A stretch of DNA of 64,000 nucleotides from Bisgaard Taxon 45 (GTDB lineage: Bacteria > Pseudomonadota > Gammaproteobacteria > Enterobacterales > Pasteurellaceae): NCBI GenBank assembly GCA_030783905.1, contig JAQAHH010000009.1, forward strand, positions 248,001 to 312,000, read 5' to 3'. Both the position numbers and the translations under genes were made by a program. This document shows, one piece after another, positions 10,722-19,378 of this stretch. Under the pieces are notes generated by a model that saw only the letters and a program-made list of their open reading frames with translations, was not told where the DNA came from and searched no databases. The first letter of the stretch is position 1, and the number at the start of each line of letters is the position of its first letter.

Positions 10722-11213
10722 ATGATTGATTATATTATCATCGCCATCATTGCACTTTCGATCCTTATCAGCTTATTGCGTGGCTTTATTCGAGAAGTGA
10801 TGTCAGTTGTGAGTTGGATCGTTGCTTTTTTGGTTGCCAATCACTTTTATCCTTATCTCGCGAGTTATTTAACCCAAATCGAATCCCTTTATGTACGTAA
10901 TGGCACGGCTATTGCGATTTTGTTTGTTTCAACATTGATTGTGGGGGGGATTGTGAATTACGTGTTGGGCGAGTTAGTCGATAAGACAGGCTTAACGGGA
11001 ACGGATCGAATATTAGGCGCTTGTTTTGGACTGATTCGAGGTGTATTGATTGTGGCAGCATTGTTATTCTTTATGGATACTTTTACGAATTTTAGCCAAA
11101 CTGTTTGGTGGAAAGAGTCAAAACTTATTCCGCATTTCGGCTTTGTTGTGGAATGGTTTTTTCAACAATTGCAAGAAACGTCCAGTTTTATAAATTCAAC
11201 ATTAAATAAATAG
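10722..11213 (+). CDS. cvpA: CvpA family membrane protein
   Basis: Inner-membrane protein of the colicin V production family. Its biochemical role is unclear; it is commonly linked to purF. I chose the ATG at 10722 (MIDYIIIAIIALS), which gives 163 residues as in E. coli and aligns with the family N-terminus. A GTG at 10689 would add 11 residues. Four hydrophobic segments are visible, near residues 2-22, 26-50, 65-85 and 100-120, with the conserved LRGFIREVMSVVSW between the first two. purF begins 13 bases after the stop, so the two form one PurR-controlled operon. Confidence 0.92.
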   Translation: MIDYIIIAIIALSILISLLRGFIREVMSVVSWIVAFLVANHFYPYLASYLTQIESLYVRNGTAIAILFVSTLIVGGIVNYVLGELVDKTGLTGTDRILGACFGLIRGVLIVAALLFFMDTFTNFSQTVWWKESKLIPHFGFVVEWFFQQLQETSSFINSTLNK

Positions 11214-11226
11214 AGGATAAACACGA

Positions 11227-12741
11227 ATGTGTGGTATTGTTGGTATTGTTAGCCAAAGCCCCGTTAACCAGTCAATTTATGATGCGTTAACTTTATTACA
11301 GCACCGCGGACAAGATGCCGCGGGGATTGTCACCGTAGATGATGAAAATCGATTTCGCTTGCGTAAAGCGAATGGATTAGTGAGTGATGTATTTCAACAA
11401 GTACATATGTTACGTTTACAAGGCAATGCCGGCATTGGGCATGTTCGTTATCCTACTGCAGGTAGCTCAAGTGTATCAGAAGCACAACCTTTTTATGTTA
11501 ATTCACCTTATGGTTTAACCTTAGTGCATAATGGTAATCTCACCAATTCTAGTGAATTAAAGGAAAAACTCTTTCGATTAGCACGTCGCCACATCAATAC
11601 CAATTCAGATTCTGAATTATTACTCAATATCTTAGCCAATCACCTTGATCAATTCGAAAAATACCAACTAGAACCTCAAGATATTTTCAGTGCAATCAAA
11701 CAAACTCATCGTGATATTCGTGGTGCTTATGCCTGTGTCGCGATGATTATTGGTCATGGCATGGTGGCATTTCGTGATCCAAATGGTATTCGACCACTGG
11801 TTTTAGGTAAACGTGAGGAAAATGGCAAAACAGACTATATGTTTGCGTCTGAAAGTATTGCGCTAGATACCGTGGGTTTTGAATTTGTCAGAGATGTACA
11901 GCCGGGTGAAGCGATTTACGTTACCTTTGAGGGCGACATGTATTCTCAACAATGTGCGGATGATCCGAAACTTACGCCTTGTATTTTTGAATACGTTTAT
12001 TTTGCCCGTCCCGATTCCTATATTGATGGTGTGTCAGTGTATGCTGCGCGTGTGCATATGGGACAACGTTTAGGTGAGAAAATTGCCCGGGAATGGGCAG
12101 ATGTGGATGACATTGATGTCGTTATTCCGGTACCTGAAACCTCAAATGATATCGCCTTACGTATTGCCCGCGTGTTAAATAAACCTTATCGCCAAGGGTT
12201 TGTAAAAAATCGCTATGTGGGACGTACGTTTATTATGCCAGGTCAAGCCTTGCGTGTCAGTTCCGTAAGACGCAAACTCAATACGATTGCCTCAGAGTTT
12301 AAAGATAAGAATGTATTATTGGTCGATGATTCGATTGTACGCGGTACAACTTCAGAGCAAATTGTGGAAATGGCCAGAGCAGCAGGCGCGAAGAAAATTT
12401 ATTTTGCCTCTGCGGCACCAGAAATTCGTTATCCAAATGTGTATGGCATTGATATGCCAACTAAACATGAATTAATTGCTTATGGTCGTGATGTGGAAGA
12501 AATTGCGAGATTAATTGGTGTGGATAAATTAATTTTCCAAGATTTGGAGGCATTAACTGGCTCTGTGCAACAAGAAAATCCAAGTATTCAAGACTTTGAT
12601 TGTTCGGTCTTTACTGGCGTTTATGTTACAGGCGACATTACACCAGAATATCTGGATAATATCGCAGAACAACGCAATGATATCGCCAAGAAAAAACGTG
12701 AAAAAGATGCAACCAATCTTGAGATGCATAACGAAAAATAA
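11227..12741 (+). CDS. purF: amidophosphoribosyltransferase
   Basis: First committed step of purine synthesis: glutamine plus PRPP gives 5-phosphoribosylamine. The 504-residue protein starts MCGIVGIV, with Cys2 the expected N-terminal nucleophile of the glutaminase domain after methionine removal. This is followed by [12 protein letters not shown] and, in the C-terminal half, the PRPP-binding loop [15 protein letters not shown] (near residue 360). There is no pro-peptide, so it is the enteric type and not the Bacillus iron-sulfur type. The ribosome site AGAGGATAAACACG precedes the ATG. It is transcribed with cvpA under the PurR box at 10655 and ends at the hairpin at 12758. Confidence 0.98.
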   Translation: MCGIVGIVSQSPVNQSIYDALTLLQHRGQDAAGIVTVDDENRFRLRKANGLVSDVFQQVHMLRLQGNAGIGHVRYPTAGSSSVSEAQPFYVNSPYGLTLVHNGNLTNSSELKEKLFRLARRHINTNSDSELLLNILANHLDQFEKYQLEPQDIFSAIKQTHRDIRGAYACVAMIIGHGMVAFRDPNGIRPLVLGKREENGKTDYMFASESIALDTVGFEFVRDVQPGEAIYVTFEGDMYSQQCADDPKLTPCIFEYVYFARPDSYIDGVSVYAARVHMGQRLGEKIAREWADVDDIDVVIPVPETSNDIALRIARVLNKPYRQGFVKNRYVGRTFIMPGQALRVSSVRRKLNTIASEFKDKNVLLVDDSIVRGTTSEQIVEMARAAGAKKIYFASAAPEIRYPNVYGIDMPTKHELIAYGRDVEEIARLIGVDKLIFQDLEALTGSVQQENPSIQDFDCSVFTGVYVTGDITPEYLDNIAEQRNDIAKKKREKDATNLEMHNEK

Positions 12742-12757
12742 GACTGATCGCTGATCA

Positions 12758-12803
12758 AAAATGGAGAGTATGAATTTATTTCACTCTCCATTTTATTTTT
12801 TTT
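12758..12803 (+). terminator. purF terminator
   Basis: Arms AATGGAGAGT / ACTCTCCATT separated by a 13-base loop, followed by a long T-rich run. Located just after the purF stop. Confidence 0.85.
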
Positions 12804-12866
12804 CTATTTAACCTTTTCTTTTTCCATGCGATCCAATATCAGACCTGATCGATGTGCGAGAATTTA

Positions 12867-12875
12867 TGCTAGAAT
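12867..12875 (+). promoter_or_regulatory. Extended -10 promoter element for ubiX
   Basis: TGCTAGAAT matches the TGnTATAAT extended -10 with one mismatch and lies 31 bases before the ubiX start. No good -35 is seen, as is usual for extended -10 promoters. The identical nonamer lies before folE (15671-15679). Confidence 0.45.
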
Positions 12876-12905
12876 AGTCGCACTTCATTTTTTAAACATT
12901 TGCCT

Positions 12906-13493
12906 ATGAAAAACGACAAAAAACGCCTCATTATTGGTCTTTCGGGTGCATCGGGCGCCATTTATGCCATTCGATTATTAGAGGTGCTCAAGCCGCTCGA
13001 AGACATCGAAACGCACTTGATTATCAGTAATGCAGCGAAACAAACGATCGCGGCAGAAACCCATTACAGTATTCAAGAGGTAAAAGCGCTTGCGGATGTG
13101 AATTATGATGTGCGTGATATTGGTGCCGCCATTTCATCGGGATCTTACCGTACCTTAGGCATGATAATTCTACCTTGTTCCATCAAGACCTTATCGGGCA
13201 TTGCCCATAGTTATACCGATGATTTGATTACCCGCGCAGCTGATGTCTGTTTAAAAGAACGTAAACCCTTGGTGTTATGTGTACGTGAAACGCCCTTACA
13301 TTTAGGGCATCTTCGTTTAATGACCCAAGTAGCGGAAATCGGCGCGCAAATCACACCACTGATGCCTGCGTTTTATCATCATCCTAAAAACGTGCAAGAC
13401 ATTGTGGATCAAAGTGTGAATCGCCTCTGCGATCAATTTGAGATTCAATTAAAACAGGATTTGTTCCAACGTTGGGGTGGGGAAGGCGTTTAA
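12906..13493 (+). CDS. ubiX: flavin prenyltransferase UbiX
   Basis: Makes the prenylated FMN cofactor used by the UbiD decarboxylase in ubiquinone synthesis. The 195-residue product (from ATG 12906; a TTG at 12900 is also in frame) has LIIGLSGASGAIYAIRLLE at the N-terminus, the FMN-binding signature, then AAISSGSYRTLGMIILPCS and RKPLVLCVRETPLHLGHL. All are typical of the UbiX/Pad1 flavoprotein family. It converges on moeB with only 18 bases between stops, and the shared hairpin at 13504 covers the junction. No ubiD is in this window. Confidence 0.95.
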   Translation: MKNDKKRLIIGLSGASGAIYAIRLLEVLKPLEDIETHLIISNAAKQTIAAETHYSIQEVKALADVNYDVRDIGAAISSGSYRTLGMIILPCSIKTLSGIAHSYTDDLITRAADVCLKERKPLVLCVRETPLHLGHLRLMTQVAEIGAQITPLMPAFYHHPKNVQDIVDQSVNRLCDQFEIQLKQDLFQRWGGEGV

Positions 13494-13503
13494 ACATGAA
13501 AAA

Positions 13504-13522
13504 TGCCTGTGTTAGACAGGCA
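13504..13522 (-). terminator. moeB terminator overlapping the moeB stop codon
   Basis: TGCCTGT / ACAGGCA with a 5-base loop. On the minus strand it is followed by TTTTTC. The TAA of moeB (13512-13514) falls in the loop, so terminating ribosomes must cover the hairpin. Confidence 0.7.
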
Positions 13523-14234
13523 ATTTGATTTCTCGCACAGACATGCTCATGCCATCAATCATCAGCAATCGACCACACAAATTCTTACCGATAGTTAACC
13601 GCACTTTAATCGCCTCTAGCGCTTGAATAGATCCAACAATGCCCACAATGGGTGCCAGTACACCCGCCTCGACACAACTTAGCGTATTTTCACCAAATAA
13701 TTGGCTTAATGTGCGGTAAGTTGGGGTATTTTCTTGGTAAGTAAACACCGTCACTTGCCCTTCTAGACGAATGGCGGCCCCCGACACTAATGGCGTTTTA
13801 CTTTGTTGGCAGCAGTGATCAAGCTGATTACGAATGTCCACATTATCGGTGCAATCTAAGATCACATCAAAGTGCGGTATGATTTCAGCCAGTTTTTCGC
13901 TGGAAAGTTTCGCATTGAGCGTCTCAATTTGAATATGCGGATTCAGACGTTGTAAGGATAATTTCGCTGATTCTACTTTAGGCATGCCCAAACGGCTGTC
14001 ATCATGCAATACTTGGCGTTGTAAATTAGAAAGTGACACTGTATCAAAATCTAACAACGTTAAATGCCCAACGCCAGCGGTAGCTAAATATTGGCTCGCC
14101 GCACAGCCTAAACCGCCCAAGCCAACAATCAGCATTTTGCTTTTTTTGAGCGTTTCTTGCCCTTCAAAATCCACCGCCTTGAGCATAATTTGGCGATTAT
14201 AGCGTAATTCTTCTTGGTAACTTAATTCGGTCAT
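13512..14234 (-). CDS. moeB: molybdopterin-synthase adenylyltransferase MoeB, zinc-site cysteines absent
   Basis: E1-like enzyme that adenylates the C-terminus of MoaD so that it can be charged with sulfur for molybdopterin synthesis. The ATP-binding Rossmann motif VGLGGLGCAAS is at 37-47, the conserved aspartate lies in LDCTDN (126-131), and the conserved cysteine is C187 in LSCVEAGVLAP. The length, 240 residues, is slightly short. E. coli MoeB binds structural zinc through C172, C175, C244 and C247. Here 172 and 175 are both threonine (TYRT), and the protein stops at residue 240, before the second pair. The rest aligns residue for residue, so this looks like coordinated loss and not decay. 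The start lies 1 base after the moeA stop, with no good ribosome site, implying translational coupling. Confidence 0.93.
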   Translation of the reverse strand: MTELSYQEELRYNRQIMLKAVDFEGQETLKKSKMLIVGLGGLGCAASQYLATAGVGHLTLLDFDTVSLSNLQRQVLHDDSRLGMPKVESAKLSLQRLNPHIQIETLNAKLSSEKLAEIIPHFDVILDCTDNVDIRNQLDHCCQQSKTPLVSGAAIRLEGQVTVFTYQENTPTYRTLSQLFGENTLSCVEAGVLAPIVGIVGSIQALEAIKVRLTIGKNLCGRLLMIDGMSMSVREIKLPV

Positions 14235-14235
14235 A

Positions 14236-15456
14236 TTAGTTCATTAAATGATTAAATGGCTCGATCGTCACAGTTTCACCCGCTTCCACATTGCCACGTT
14301 CTCGTTCCAACACAATAAAGCAGTTACTTTTCACAAAGGAGCTGAATAAGTGCGAACCTTGAAAACCAACTGGCTGTACTTCAATTTGTCCTGCCTCGTT
14401 TACATGATAAAACCCCCGTTGAAAATCTAAACGACCTGGGGCTTTTTTCATTTTCGTTGCCGCTATGGCAGAGAAACGTTGTGGCGCTTTCCATTGACGA
14501 TGACCACTTAATTTGGCAATCACCGGTTGCACTAATTGATAAAAAGTCACTAAGGCTGAAACTGGATTGCCCGGTAAACCACAGAACCATGCCTTGTCTA
14601 ATTGCCCAAAAGCAAAAGGTTTACCCGGCTTCATGGCAATTTTCCAGAAATTCACTTGACCGATTTTTTCTAAAACGGTTTTGGTGAAATCGGCTTCGCC
14701 CACAGACACGCCGCCACTAGTAATCACTAAATCCGCTTGCTGTTGAGCGTGAATAAAGGCTTGCTCAAATGCCTGTTCATTATCTGGCAATAAACCCAAA
14801 TCCAAAATTTCACAATTCAGTTTTTCTAATAGTAATTGAATGGTAAAACGGTTGGTATCGTAAATTTGTCCTGCTTTCAATGGTTGTCCTACAGGTACAA
14901 GCTCATCACCAGTGGAAAGAACCGCCACTTTCAAACGCGGAAACACCTTCACTTTCTCAATTCCGAGTGAGGCGAGTAAGGGTAAAGACACCGTATTCAA
15001 TAAGCTGCCTTGCGTTAAGACCACGTCTCCTTGCTTGACATCTTCACCAATGTAACGAATATTCTGACCCAATTTAATTTTTTCAGGGAAGGTCACCGTG
15101 CCATCTTCATTGACCACGACATCTTCTTGCATCACCACCGCATCAGCCCCTTCAGGCAACATTGCCCCGGTCATAATTCTGATCGTGCTTTGTGCTTGCC
15201 ATTCCCCCGTAAACGGTGCGCCAGCAAAGGATTTTCCTGACACAGACAGTGTTAATGTCTGTTGTAAATCTGCCAACCGCACCGCATAACCGTCCATTGC
15301 AGAATTATCAAAAGCAGGCACATTGATTGGGGAAATCATATCCTCCGCACAAATACGATTCACTGCTTGTGTGAGTGAGAGTTGCTCAATATGTTTATTA
15401 TCTGGCGTCGGTAACATCTCGAGCATTTGAGTAAGCGCTTGTTCAAGTGGCAACAT
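14236..15456 (-). CDS. moeA: molybdopterin molybdenumtransferase MoeA
   Basis: Inserts molybdate into adenylated molybdopterin, the last step of Moco synthesis, needed by nitrate, DMSO and formate enzymes in anaerobic growth. The 406-residue product begins MLPLEQALTQML at 15456, with AAAGGATT upstream; a longer frame to 15519 is not preferred. Motifs are PAFDNSAMDGYAVR near residue 55, TGDELVPVGQPL near 190 and the MoCF-type TSGGVSVGEADFTK near 240, followed by GLPGNPVSALVTF. It forms a tight two-gene operon with moeB. The 250-base gap to the divergent folE holds the folE promoter. I looked for a Moco riboswitch there and do not recognise one. Confidence 0.96.
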   Translation of the reverse strand: MLPLEQALTQMLEMLPTPDNKHIEQLSLTQAVNRICAEDMISPINVPAFDNSAMDGYAVRLADLQQTLTLSVSGKSFAGAPFTGEWQAQSTIRIMTGAMLPEGADAVVMQEDVVVNEDGTVTFPEKIKLGQNIRYIGEDVKQGDVVLTQGSLLNTVSLPLLASLGIEKVKVFPRLKVAVLSTGDELVPVGQPLKAGQIYDTNRFTIQLLLEKLNCEILDLGLLPDNEQAFEQAFIHAQQQADLVITSGGVSVGEADFTKTVLEKIGQVNFWKIAMKPGKPFAFGQLDKAWFCGLPGNPVSALVTFYQLVQPVIAKLSGHRQWKAPQRFSAIAATKMKKAPGRLDFQRGFYHVNEAGQIEVQPVGFQGSHLFSSFVKSNCFIVLERERGNVEAGETVTIEPFNHLMN

Positions 15457-15651
15457 AATGGAATCCTTTGTTGATTTTAACGGGCAGTATTTTATACCAA
15501 AAACGCAGGATGATCTCATTTTCTCGCATTTTGTTTATATTTTATGTTAGCGGGCTTGTCTGTTATGCATGCGCCTTTGTTCATGTTCAAGTCTCACCCA
15601 GCGCACCAACGTTGTATAAAACTTTTCATCCTCTTCACCTATTATTCTCAT

Positions 15652-15679
15652 TTGTACTTTGGCAAGAGTTTGCTAGAAT
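15652..15679 (+). promoter_or_regulatory. folE promoter
   Basis: TTGTAC, 16-base spacer, TAGAAT with TG one base upstream (TGCTAGAAT, an extended -10). It lies 27 bases before the folE start. Confidence 0.55.
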
Positions 15680-15706
15680 GTGCGGATTATTTATCGGGAG
15701 TTTTAA

Positions 15707-16363
15707 ATGAACAAGATTTCACCAGAAGCAGAAAAAGTCCGCAATGCATTGTTAAGTAAGGGGATTGAAACCCCAATGATTACCCCAGCACAAGACAAAG
15801 ACACGCGTCGAGCGGGAATTGAGCAACATATGCGGGAAGTAATGAAGCTGATTGGGTTAGATTTACGGGATGACAGCTTAGAAGAAACCCCCGTGCGTTT
15901 AGCAAAAATGTTTGTTGATGAAATTTTCAGCGGATTAGACTATGCGAATTTCCCGAAAATTACCAACATTGAAAATCGTATGAAAGTCAGTGAAATGGTG
16001 TTAGTGAATGATGTGACGTTAACCAGTACCTGTGAACACCATTTTGTGACCATTGATGGGATGGTTTCTGTGGCCTATTACCCCAAAAAATGGGTGATTG
16101 GCTTGTCTAAAATTAATCGTATTGTGGCATTTTTTGCGCAACGGCCACAGGTGCAAGAGCGGTTGACGGAGCAGATTTTATTAGCGTTCCAAACAATTTT
16201 AGAAACGGATGATGTGGCGGTATATGTGAAAGCAACCCATTTTTGTGTGAAATGCCGTGGTATTAAAGATACCAATAGTTATACCGTTACCTCAGCGTTT
16301 GGTGGTGTGTTCTTAGATGATCGTGAAACACGTAAAGAATTTTTAACGTTGATTAATAAGTAA
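15707..16363 (+). CDS. folE: GTP cyclohydrolase I (zinc type)
   Basis: Converts GTP to 7,8-dihydroneopterin triphosphate, the entry to folate synthesis. The 218-residue length is that of the E. coli homodecamer subunit. Zinc ligands are visible as the cysteine and histidines of [10 protein letters not shown] (about residues 105-114) and the cysteines of HFCVKCRG (about 178-185); [14 protein letters not shown] [12 protein letters not shown] is also present. GGGAG upstream of the ATG (TATCGGGAGTTTTAA) supports the start. It is divergent from moeA and ends with a strong hairpin at 16405. One uptake word lies just past the stop (16388-16396). Confidence 0.96.
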   Translation: MNKISPEAEKVRNALLSKGIETPMITPAQDKDTRRAGIEQHMREVMKLIGLDLRDDSLEETPVRLAKMFVDEIFSGLDYANFPKITNIENRMKVSEMVLVNDVTLTSTCEHHFVTIDGMVSVAYYPKKWVIGLSKINRIVAFFAQRPQVQERLTEQILLAFQTILETDDVAVYVKATHFCVKCRGIKDTNSYTVTSAFGGVFLDDRETRKEFLTLINK

Positions 16364-16404
16364 TTTAAGAAAATTTTTTAAACATCAACCGCACTTTTTA
16401 ACAG

Positions 16405-16436
16405 AAAGCCCCTTGAATTGTTCTTCAAGGGGCTTT
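16405..16436 (+). terminator. folE terminator
   Basis: Perfect 13-base arms AAAGCCCCTTGAA / TTCAAGGGGCTTT with a 6-base loop, followed by GTTATG. The right arm also contains the stop of the minus-strand pseudogene. With runs of A on its left side it may also work on the minus strand. Confidence 0.75.
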
Positions 16437-16709
16437 GTTATGAGTTGATAACCATTGTTGCTGTAATTGACCAAGGCGTTGCGAGTTTTCTAAAGTGGAC
16501 ATATTTGGCGTGAGCATTTCATTTTTCACGACAGAACGAATAAGCGCTATATCATTTTGTCCGAGCGTATTTGGGGGAAGTTATCCGTAAAAGGACTATC
16601 TTCAGGACGGGCAATTTTATCCATTTCACTCGCTACCCAAGTTTTGTGTTAAGTGGGGAAAGGCGTTCTTTAGCTCGTTTTTATTGCTTTGGTAAGCGGC
16701 GAGATCACA
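16425..16709 (-). pseudogene. Decayed 3' remnant of an unidentified gene
   Basis: Between folE and xthA the minus strand reads as one protein tail of about 90 residues, broken by two frameshifts. The first block ends ...FPHLTQNLGSE near 16629. The second, beginning SEMDKIARPEDSPF, runs to a homopolymer of five C (16573-16577), where one C seems lost. The third, beginning NTLGQNDIALIRSVVKNEML, ends WLSTHNKAP at a TGA (16425-16427). Composition is protein-like throughout, but I do not recognise the family. The 5' part is missing: the xthA promoter (16689-16716) now occupies that side. This explains why the 390-base gap holds no intact gene. Confidence 0.6.
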
Positions 16710-16716
16710 GTATAAT
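16689..16716 (+). promoter_or_regulatory. xthA promoter
   Basis: TTGGTA, 16-base spacer, TATAAT (16711-16716), 38 bases before the xthA start. The -10 is a perfect consensus. Confidence 0.6.
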
Positions 16717-16753
16717 GCTGACTTTATCACACGATGAGTGAAGGAAGAATTAC

Positions 16754-17557
16754 ATGAAAGTCATTTCGTTTAATATTAATGGACTGAGAGCGCGCCCGCA
16801 TCAACTCGAAGCGGTGATTGAAAAATACCAGCCCGACGTATTAGGGTTACAAGAGATTAAAGTCGCAGATGAAATGTTCCCTTATGAATTGGTAGAACAT
16901 TTAGGTTACCATGTTTTTCACCATGGTCAAAAAGGGCACTACGGTGTGGCATTACTCACCAAGCAAGCCCCAAAAACTGTCCGTAAAGGATTTCCAACAG
17001 ACAGTGAAGATGCGCAAAAACGTATTATTATGGCGGATTTGGAAACAGATTTTGGTTTATTAACGGTGATTAATGGGTATTTTCCACAAGGAGAAAGCCG
17101 TGACCATGAAACCAAATTTCCAGCCAAAGAAAAATTTTATGCAGATTTACAGCAGTATTTAGAAACCGATCATAATGCGAATAATCCGATTATTATTATG
17201 GGGGACATGAATATTAGTCCGACAGATTTGGATATTGGGATTGGTGAGGAAAACCGTAAGCGTTGGTTGCGCACGGGGAAATGTTCGTTCTTACCCGAAG
17301 AAAGAGCATGGATGAACCGTTTATATGGTTACGGTTTAGTGGATACTTTCCGCTATTTAAATCCGGAGGTCAATGACAAATTCTCATGGTTTGATTATCG
17401 TTCAAAAGGGTTTGATGATAATCGTGGGTTACGTATTGATCATATTATTGCCAACCAAGCATTAGCAGCGCGTTGTGTCGAAACGGGGATTGCATTGGAT
17501 ATTCGTGCGATGGATAAACCATCAGATCATGCCCCTGTTTGGGCGCTATTTAAATAA
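16754..17557 (+). CDS. xthA: exodeoxyribonuclease III
   Basis: Major AP endonuclease and 3'-to-5' exonuclease of base-excision repair. The 267-residue protein has the endonuclease/exonuclease/phosphatase fold with metal ligand E34 in LQEIKV, the catalytic block [13 protein letters not shown] near residue 150, and [10 protein letters not shown] at the C-terminus with the final aspartate and histidine. AAGGA precedes the ATG. The next gene starts 9 bases after the stop, so the pair is co-transcribed. I recall the same pairing in Haemophilus influenzae. Confidence 0.97.
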   Translation: MKVISFNINGLRARPHQLEAVIEKYQPDVLGLQEIKVADEMFPYELVEHLGYHVFHHGQKGHYGVALLTKQAPKTVRKGFPTDSEDAQKRIIMADLETDFGLLTVINGYFPQGESRDHETKFPAKEKFYADLQQYLETDHNANNPIIIMGDMNISPTDLDIGIGEENRKRWLRTGKCSFLPEERAWMNRLYGYGLVDTFRYLNPEVNDKFSWFDYRSKGFDDNRGLRIDHIIANQALAARCVETGIALDIRAMDKPSDHAPVWALFK

Positions 17558-17566
17558 GGCAAGCGC

Positions 17567-18340
17567 ATGGATAAAGGACAAAGCTGGCAAAATTATCGCT
17601 CTGTATTGAATGATAAATTGGCGATTTTTTCAGTGAATCTAGAGGTATTACATCAATTTCCTTCACCGAAAAGTCATCACATCATTCAGTTTAAATTTCC
17701 GTATGCGAAACTTGATGAAAATGGATTGCCTGATCCAAGTTTTTATCAATTTTTAATCAGCCAGATTGTGAAATTGTCAACACAATTAAGTGCATTGCCC
17801 GATACCTTATACGCGGGGCATGTGCTGTCGGCAGGCCATGCGCAGCTTTATTTTTATTGTGATGATACGGCTGCTTTTTTAGAGGTGTTAAAACAATTCG
17901 AGGATATTTCTGCTATTGAAATTCAACATGATCCTCATTGGGATATTTATTTTGACTTTTTATTACCTTCGCCTTTAGAAATGAAAATTCATGCGACTGA
18001 AGAAGTGCTAGAACTCTTGAGTAAAAATGGTCGTGATTTGAGCGAATTGTATGCCATTGAACATGCTTTCCGTTTTGAAGATGAAACCAATATGTTTTCA
18101 TTTATGGATTATCTGCATACCCAACCTATCGCATTGGTTTCTATGCAATATAGTCAGTTCCCGGTTAGCGTGGAAGATGAGACACCTTTTTATCTGGTAA
18201 AATTAGAACAGGAATTGAGCCTTGATAATAGTCAGATTTTTAACTATGTGGAACAATTTGAAGACATGGCGAATCAATTTTCAGGTGAATATGTTGGTTG
18301 GGAATGTGATGCGATTAACGATCAAGAGCAACTTAACTAA
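17567..18340 (+). CDS. Uncharacterised DUF695-like protein (TIGR01619 type)
   Basis: A 257-residue soluble protein with no signal peptide or membrane segment. It resembles the Pasteurellaceae/enteric TIGR01619 family, which carries a DUF695-like N-terminal half (WQNYRSVLNDKLAIFSVNLEVL; later AGHVLSAGHAQLYFYCDD) and a RraB-like acidic C-terminal half. I assign the family from overall pattern only and cannot name a function. It follows xthA by 9 bases and ends at the hairpin at 18378, so it forms a two-gene unit with the AP endonuclease. Whether it acts in DNA repair is unknown. Confidence 0.85.
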   Translation: MDKGQSWQNYRSVLNDKLAIFSVNLEVLHQFPSPKSHHIIQFKFPYAKLDENGLPDPSFYQFLISQIVKLSTQLSALPDTLYAGHVLSAGHAQLYFYCDDTAAFLEVLKQFEDISAIEIQHDPHWDIYFDFLLPSPLEMKIHATEEVLELLSKNGRDLSELYAIEHAFRFEDETNMFSFMDYLHTQPIALVSMQYSQFPVSVEDETPFYLVKLEQELSLDNSQIFNYVEQFEDMANQFSGEYVGWECDAINDQEQLN

Positions 18341-18377
18341 ATCGCTTGTATGATTTTTTATGCCGCTAACATGATGA

Positions 18378-18408
18378 AACGCAAGTCAGATGACTTGCGT
18401 TATTTTTT
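18378..18408. terminator. Terminator between the convergent xthA unit and the CPBP gene
   Basis: AACGCAAGTC / GACTTGCGTT with a 4-base loop, then TATTTTTT on the plus strand. The minus-strand side has a poorer T-run. Confidence 0.85.
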
Positions 18409-18411
18409 ACC

Positions 18412-19113
18412 TTAATAAAAGTAGCTAAGGAGACCAGCACCAAAGACATCCGCAATGGCGTGGGCAATAAAGAAAGGGAAGAGCGCTTTCTGTTTGGATT
18501 TTTGGTATAACAGGAAAAAGACACTCCCAAGAACAAAGCCAATACCAATCGCAGTCTCCATGCCTTGGTAGGTATGAAAACTGAACCGAATAATGAGTGA
18601 ATAAATAAAGGCGATAGGTAGATATTTCTGATTTACACTTAAGCAGATGCCTAAGAAAAAGATTTCCTCATAAAAGCCATTCAACATGGCATAAGGGATG
18701 AGTGGGAGATTGAGCCAAGCGAAAGTTTGCAGACTTTCTGTATTGAGTCCTTCTTCTGTATAAGCGAAGTCGACGACACTATCCAGTAGAATGAAATAGA
18801 GATCCATACAAAGTGCAGCAATGATAAAAAACAGCACACCTGTTCCTATGCCTTTTAAAGACGGTTTGAGATGCCAGCTTGAAAATTGAAAGTGGCGCCA
18901 TTTTAGGTACAACAATGCCACACTTAATAAAACGCTTTGTAGGAGCAGCGCGTTTAAATTATCTTGTGCAGAAAAGCTTGTAAGAGCAGTAGCATTTTCT
19001 TCCTCAGTCGGTGTGAGGTAATACATAAATGAGCTGTAAATAGCATGCGAAAATAGAATGAATGTCAAAATAGCAATATCAAACCATTTTAATTTTGTCA
19101 GCGAACTTTTCAT
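18412..19113 (-). CDS. CPBP (CAAX/Abi-like) intramembrane protein with a degenerate EExxxR motif
   Basis: A 233-residue integral membrane protein with about six hydrophobic helices. The CPBP family signatures are visible: motif 1 at GFYEEIFFLG (two glutamates, about residues 142-151), motif 2 FFIAH and the following HAIAD (about 213-221). Members include CAAX-type proteases and bacteriocin-immunity or scaffold proteins. The canonical motif 1 is EExxxR; here the arginine position is leucine, which casts doubt on protease activity. GGAGTAAATT precedes the ATG. No bacteriocin gene is adjacent. Substrate unknown. Confidence 0.85.
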   Translation of the reverse strand: MKSSLTKLKWFDIAILTFILFSHAIYSSFMYYLTPTEEENATALTSFSAQDNLNALLLQSVLLSVALLYLKWRHFQFSSWHLKPSLKGIGTGVLFFIIAALCMDLYFILLDSVVDFAYTEEGLNTESLQTFAWLNLPLIPYAMLNGFYEEIFFLGICLSVNQKYLPIAFIYSLIIRFSFHTYQGMETAIGIGFVLGSVFFLLYQKSKQKALFPFFIAHAIADVFGAGLLSYFY

Positions 19114-19338
19114 AATTTACTCCGTTAAATTATTGTACAACATGATAAGCAAGTGCTGAGCGTACTTGCGAGATTAAGAAAGAAGAGATGAGCTGAAGGG
19201 GAAATTGTTCATTTTCGTTAAACTACCTTGTTGAGAATGAATACATGATTGAGGTTGATCATACGGGAAGAGAATGTGCTTCCCTCCTTAAAAAAGGGTA
19301 ATGGCACTATTATGGCGGAAACAAGGTGAGGAGAAAAG

Positions 19339-19372
19339 AAAAAATCTACCAAGTGAGTGACTTGGTAGATTT
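19339..19372 (-). terminator. zapG terminator
   Basis: TCTACCAAGT / ACTTGGTAGA with a 5-base loop. On the minus strand it is followed by TTTTTTCTTTTCT, 8 bases after the zapG stop. Confidence 0.85.
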
Positions 19373-19378
19373 TATCGA

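Noticed and set aside
15457..15706. Moco riboswitch upstream of moeA
   Set aside because: The 250-base gap has room, but I see none of the conserved helices, and moeA starts only about 15 bases after its ribosome site region.
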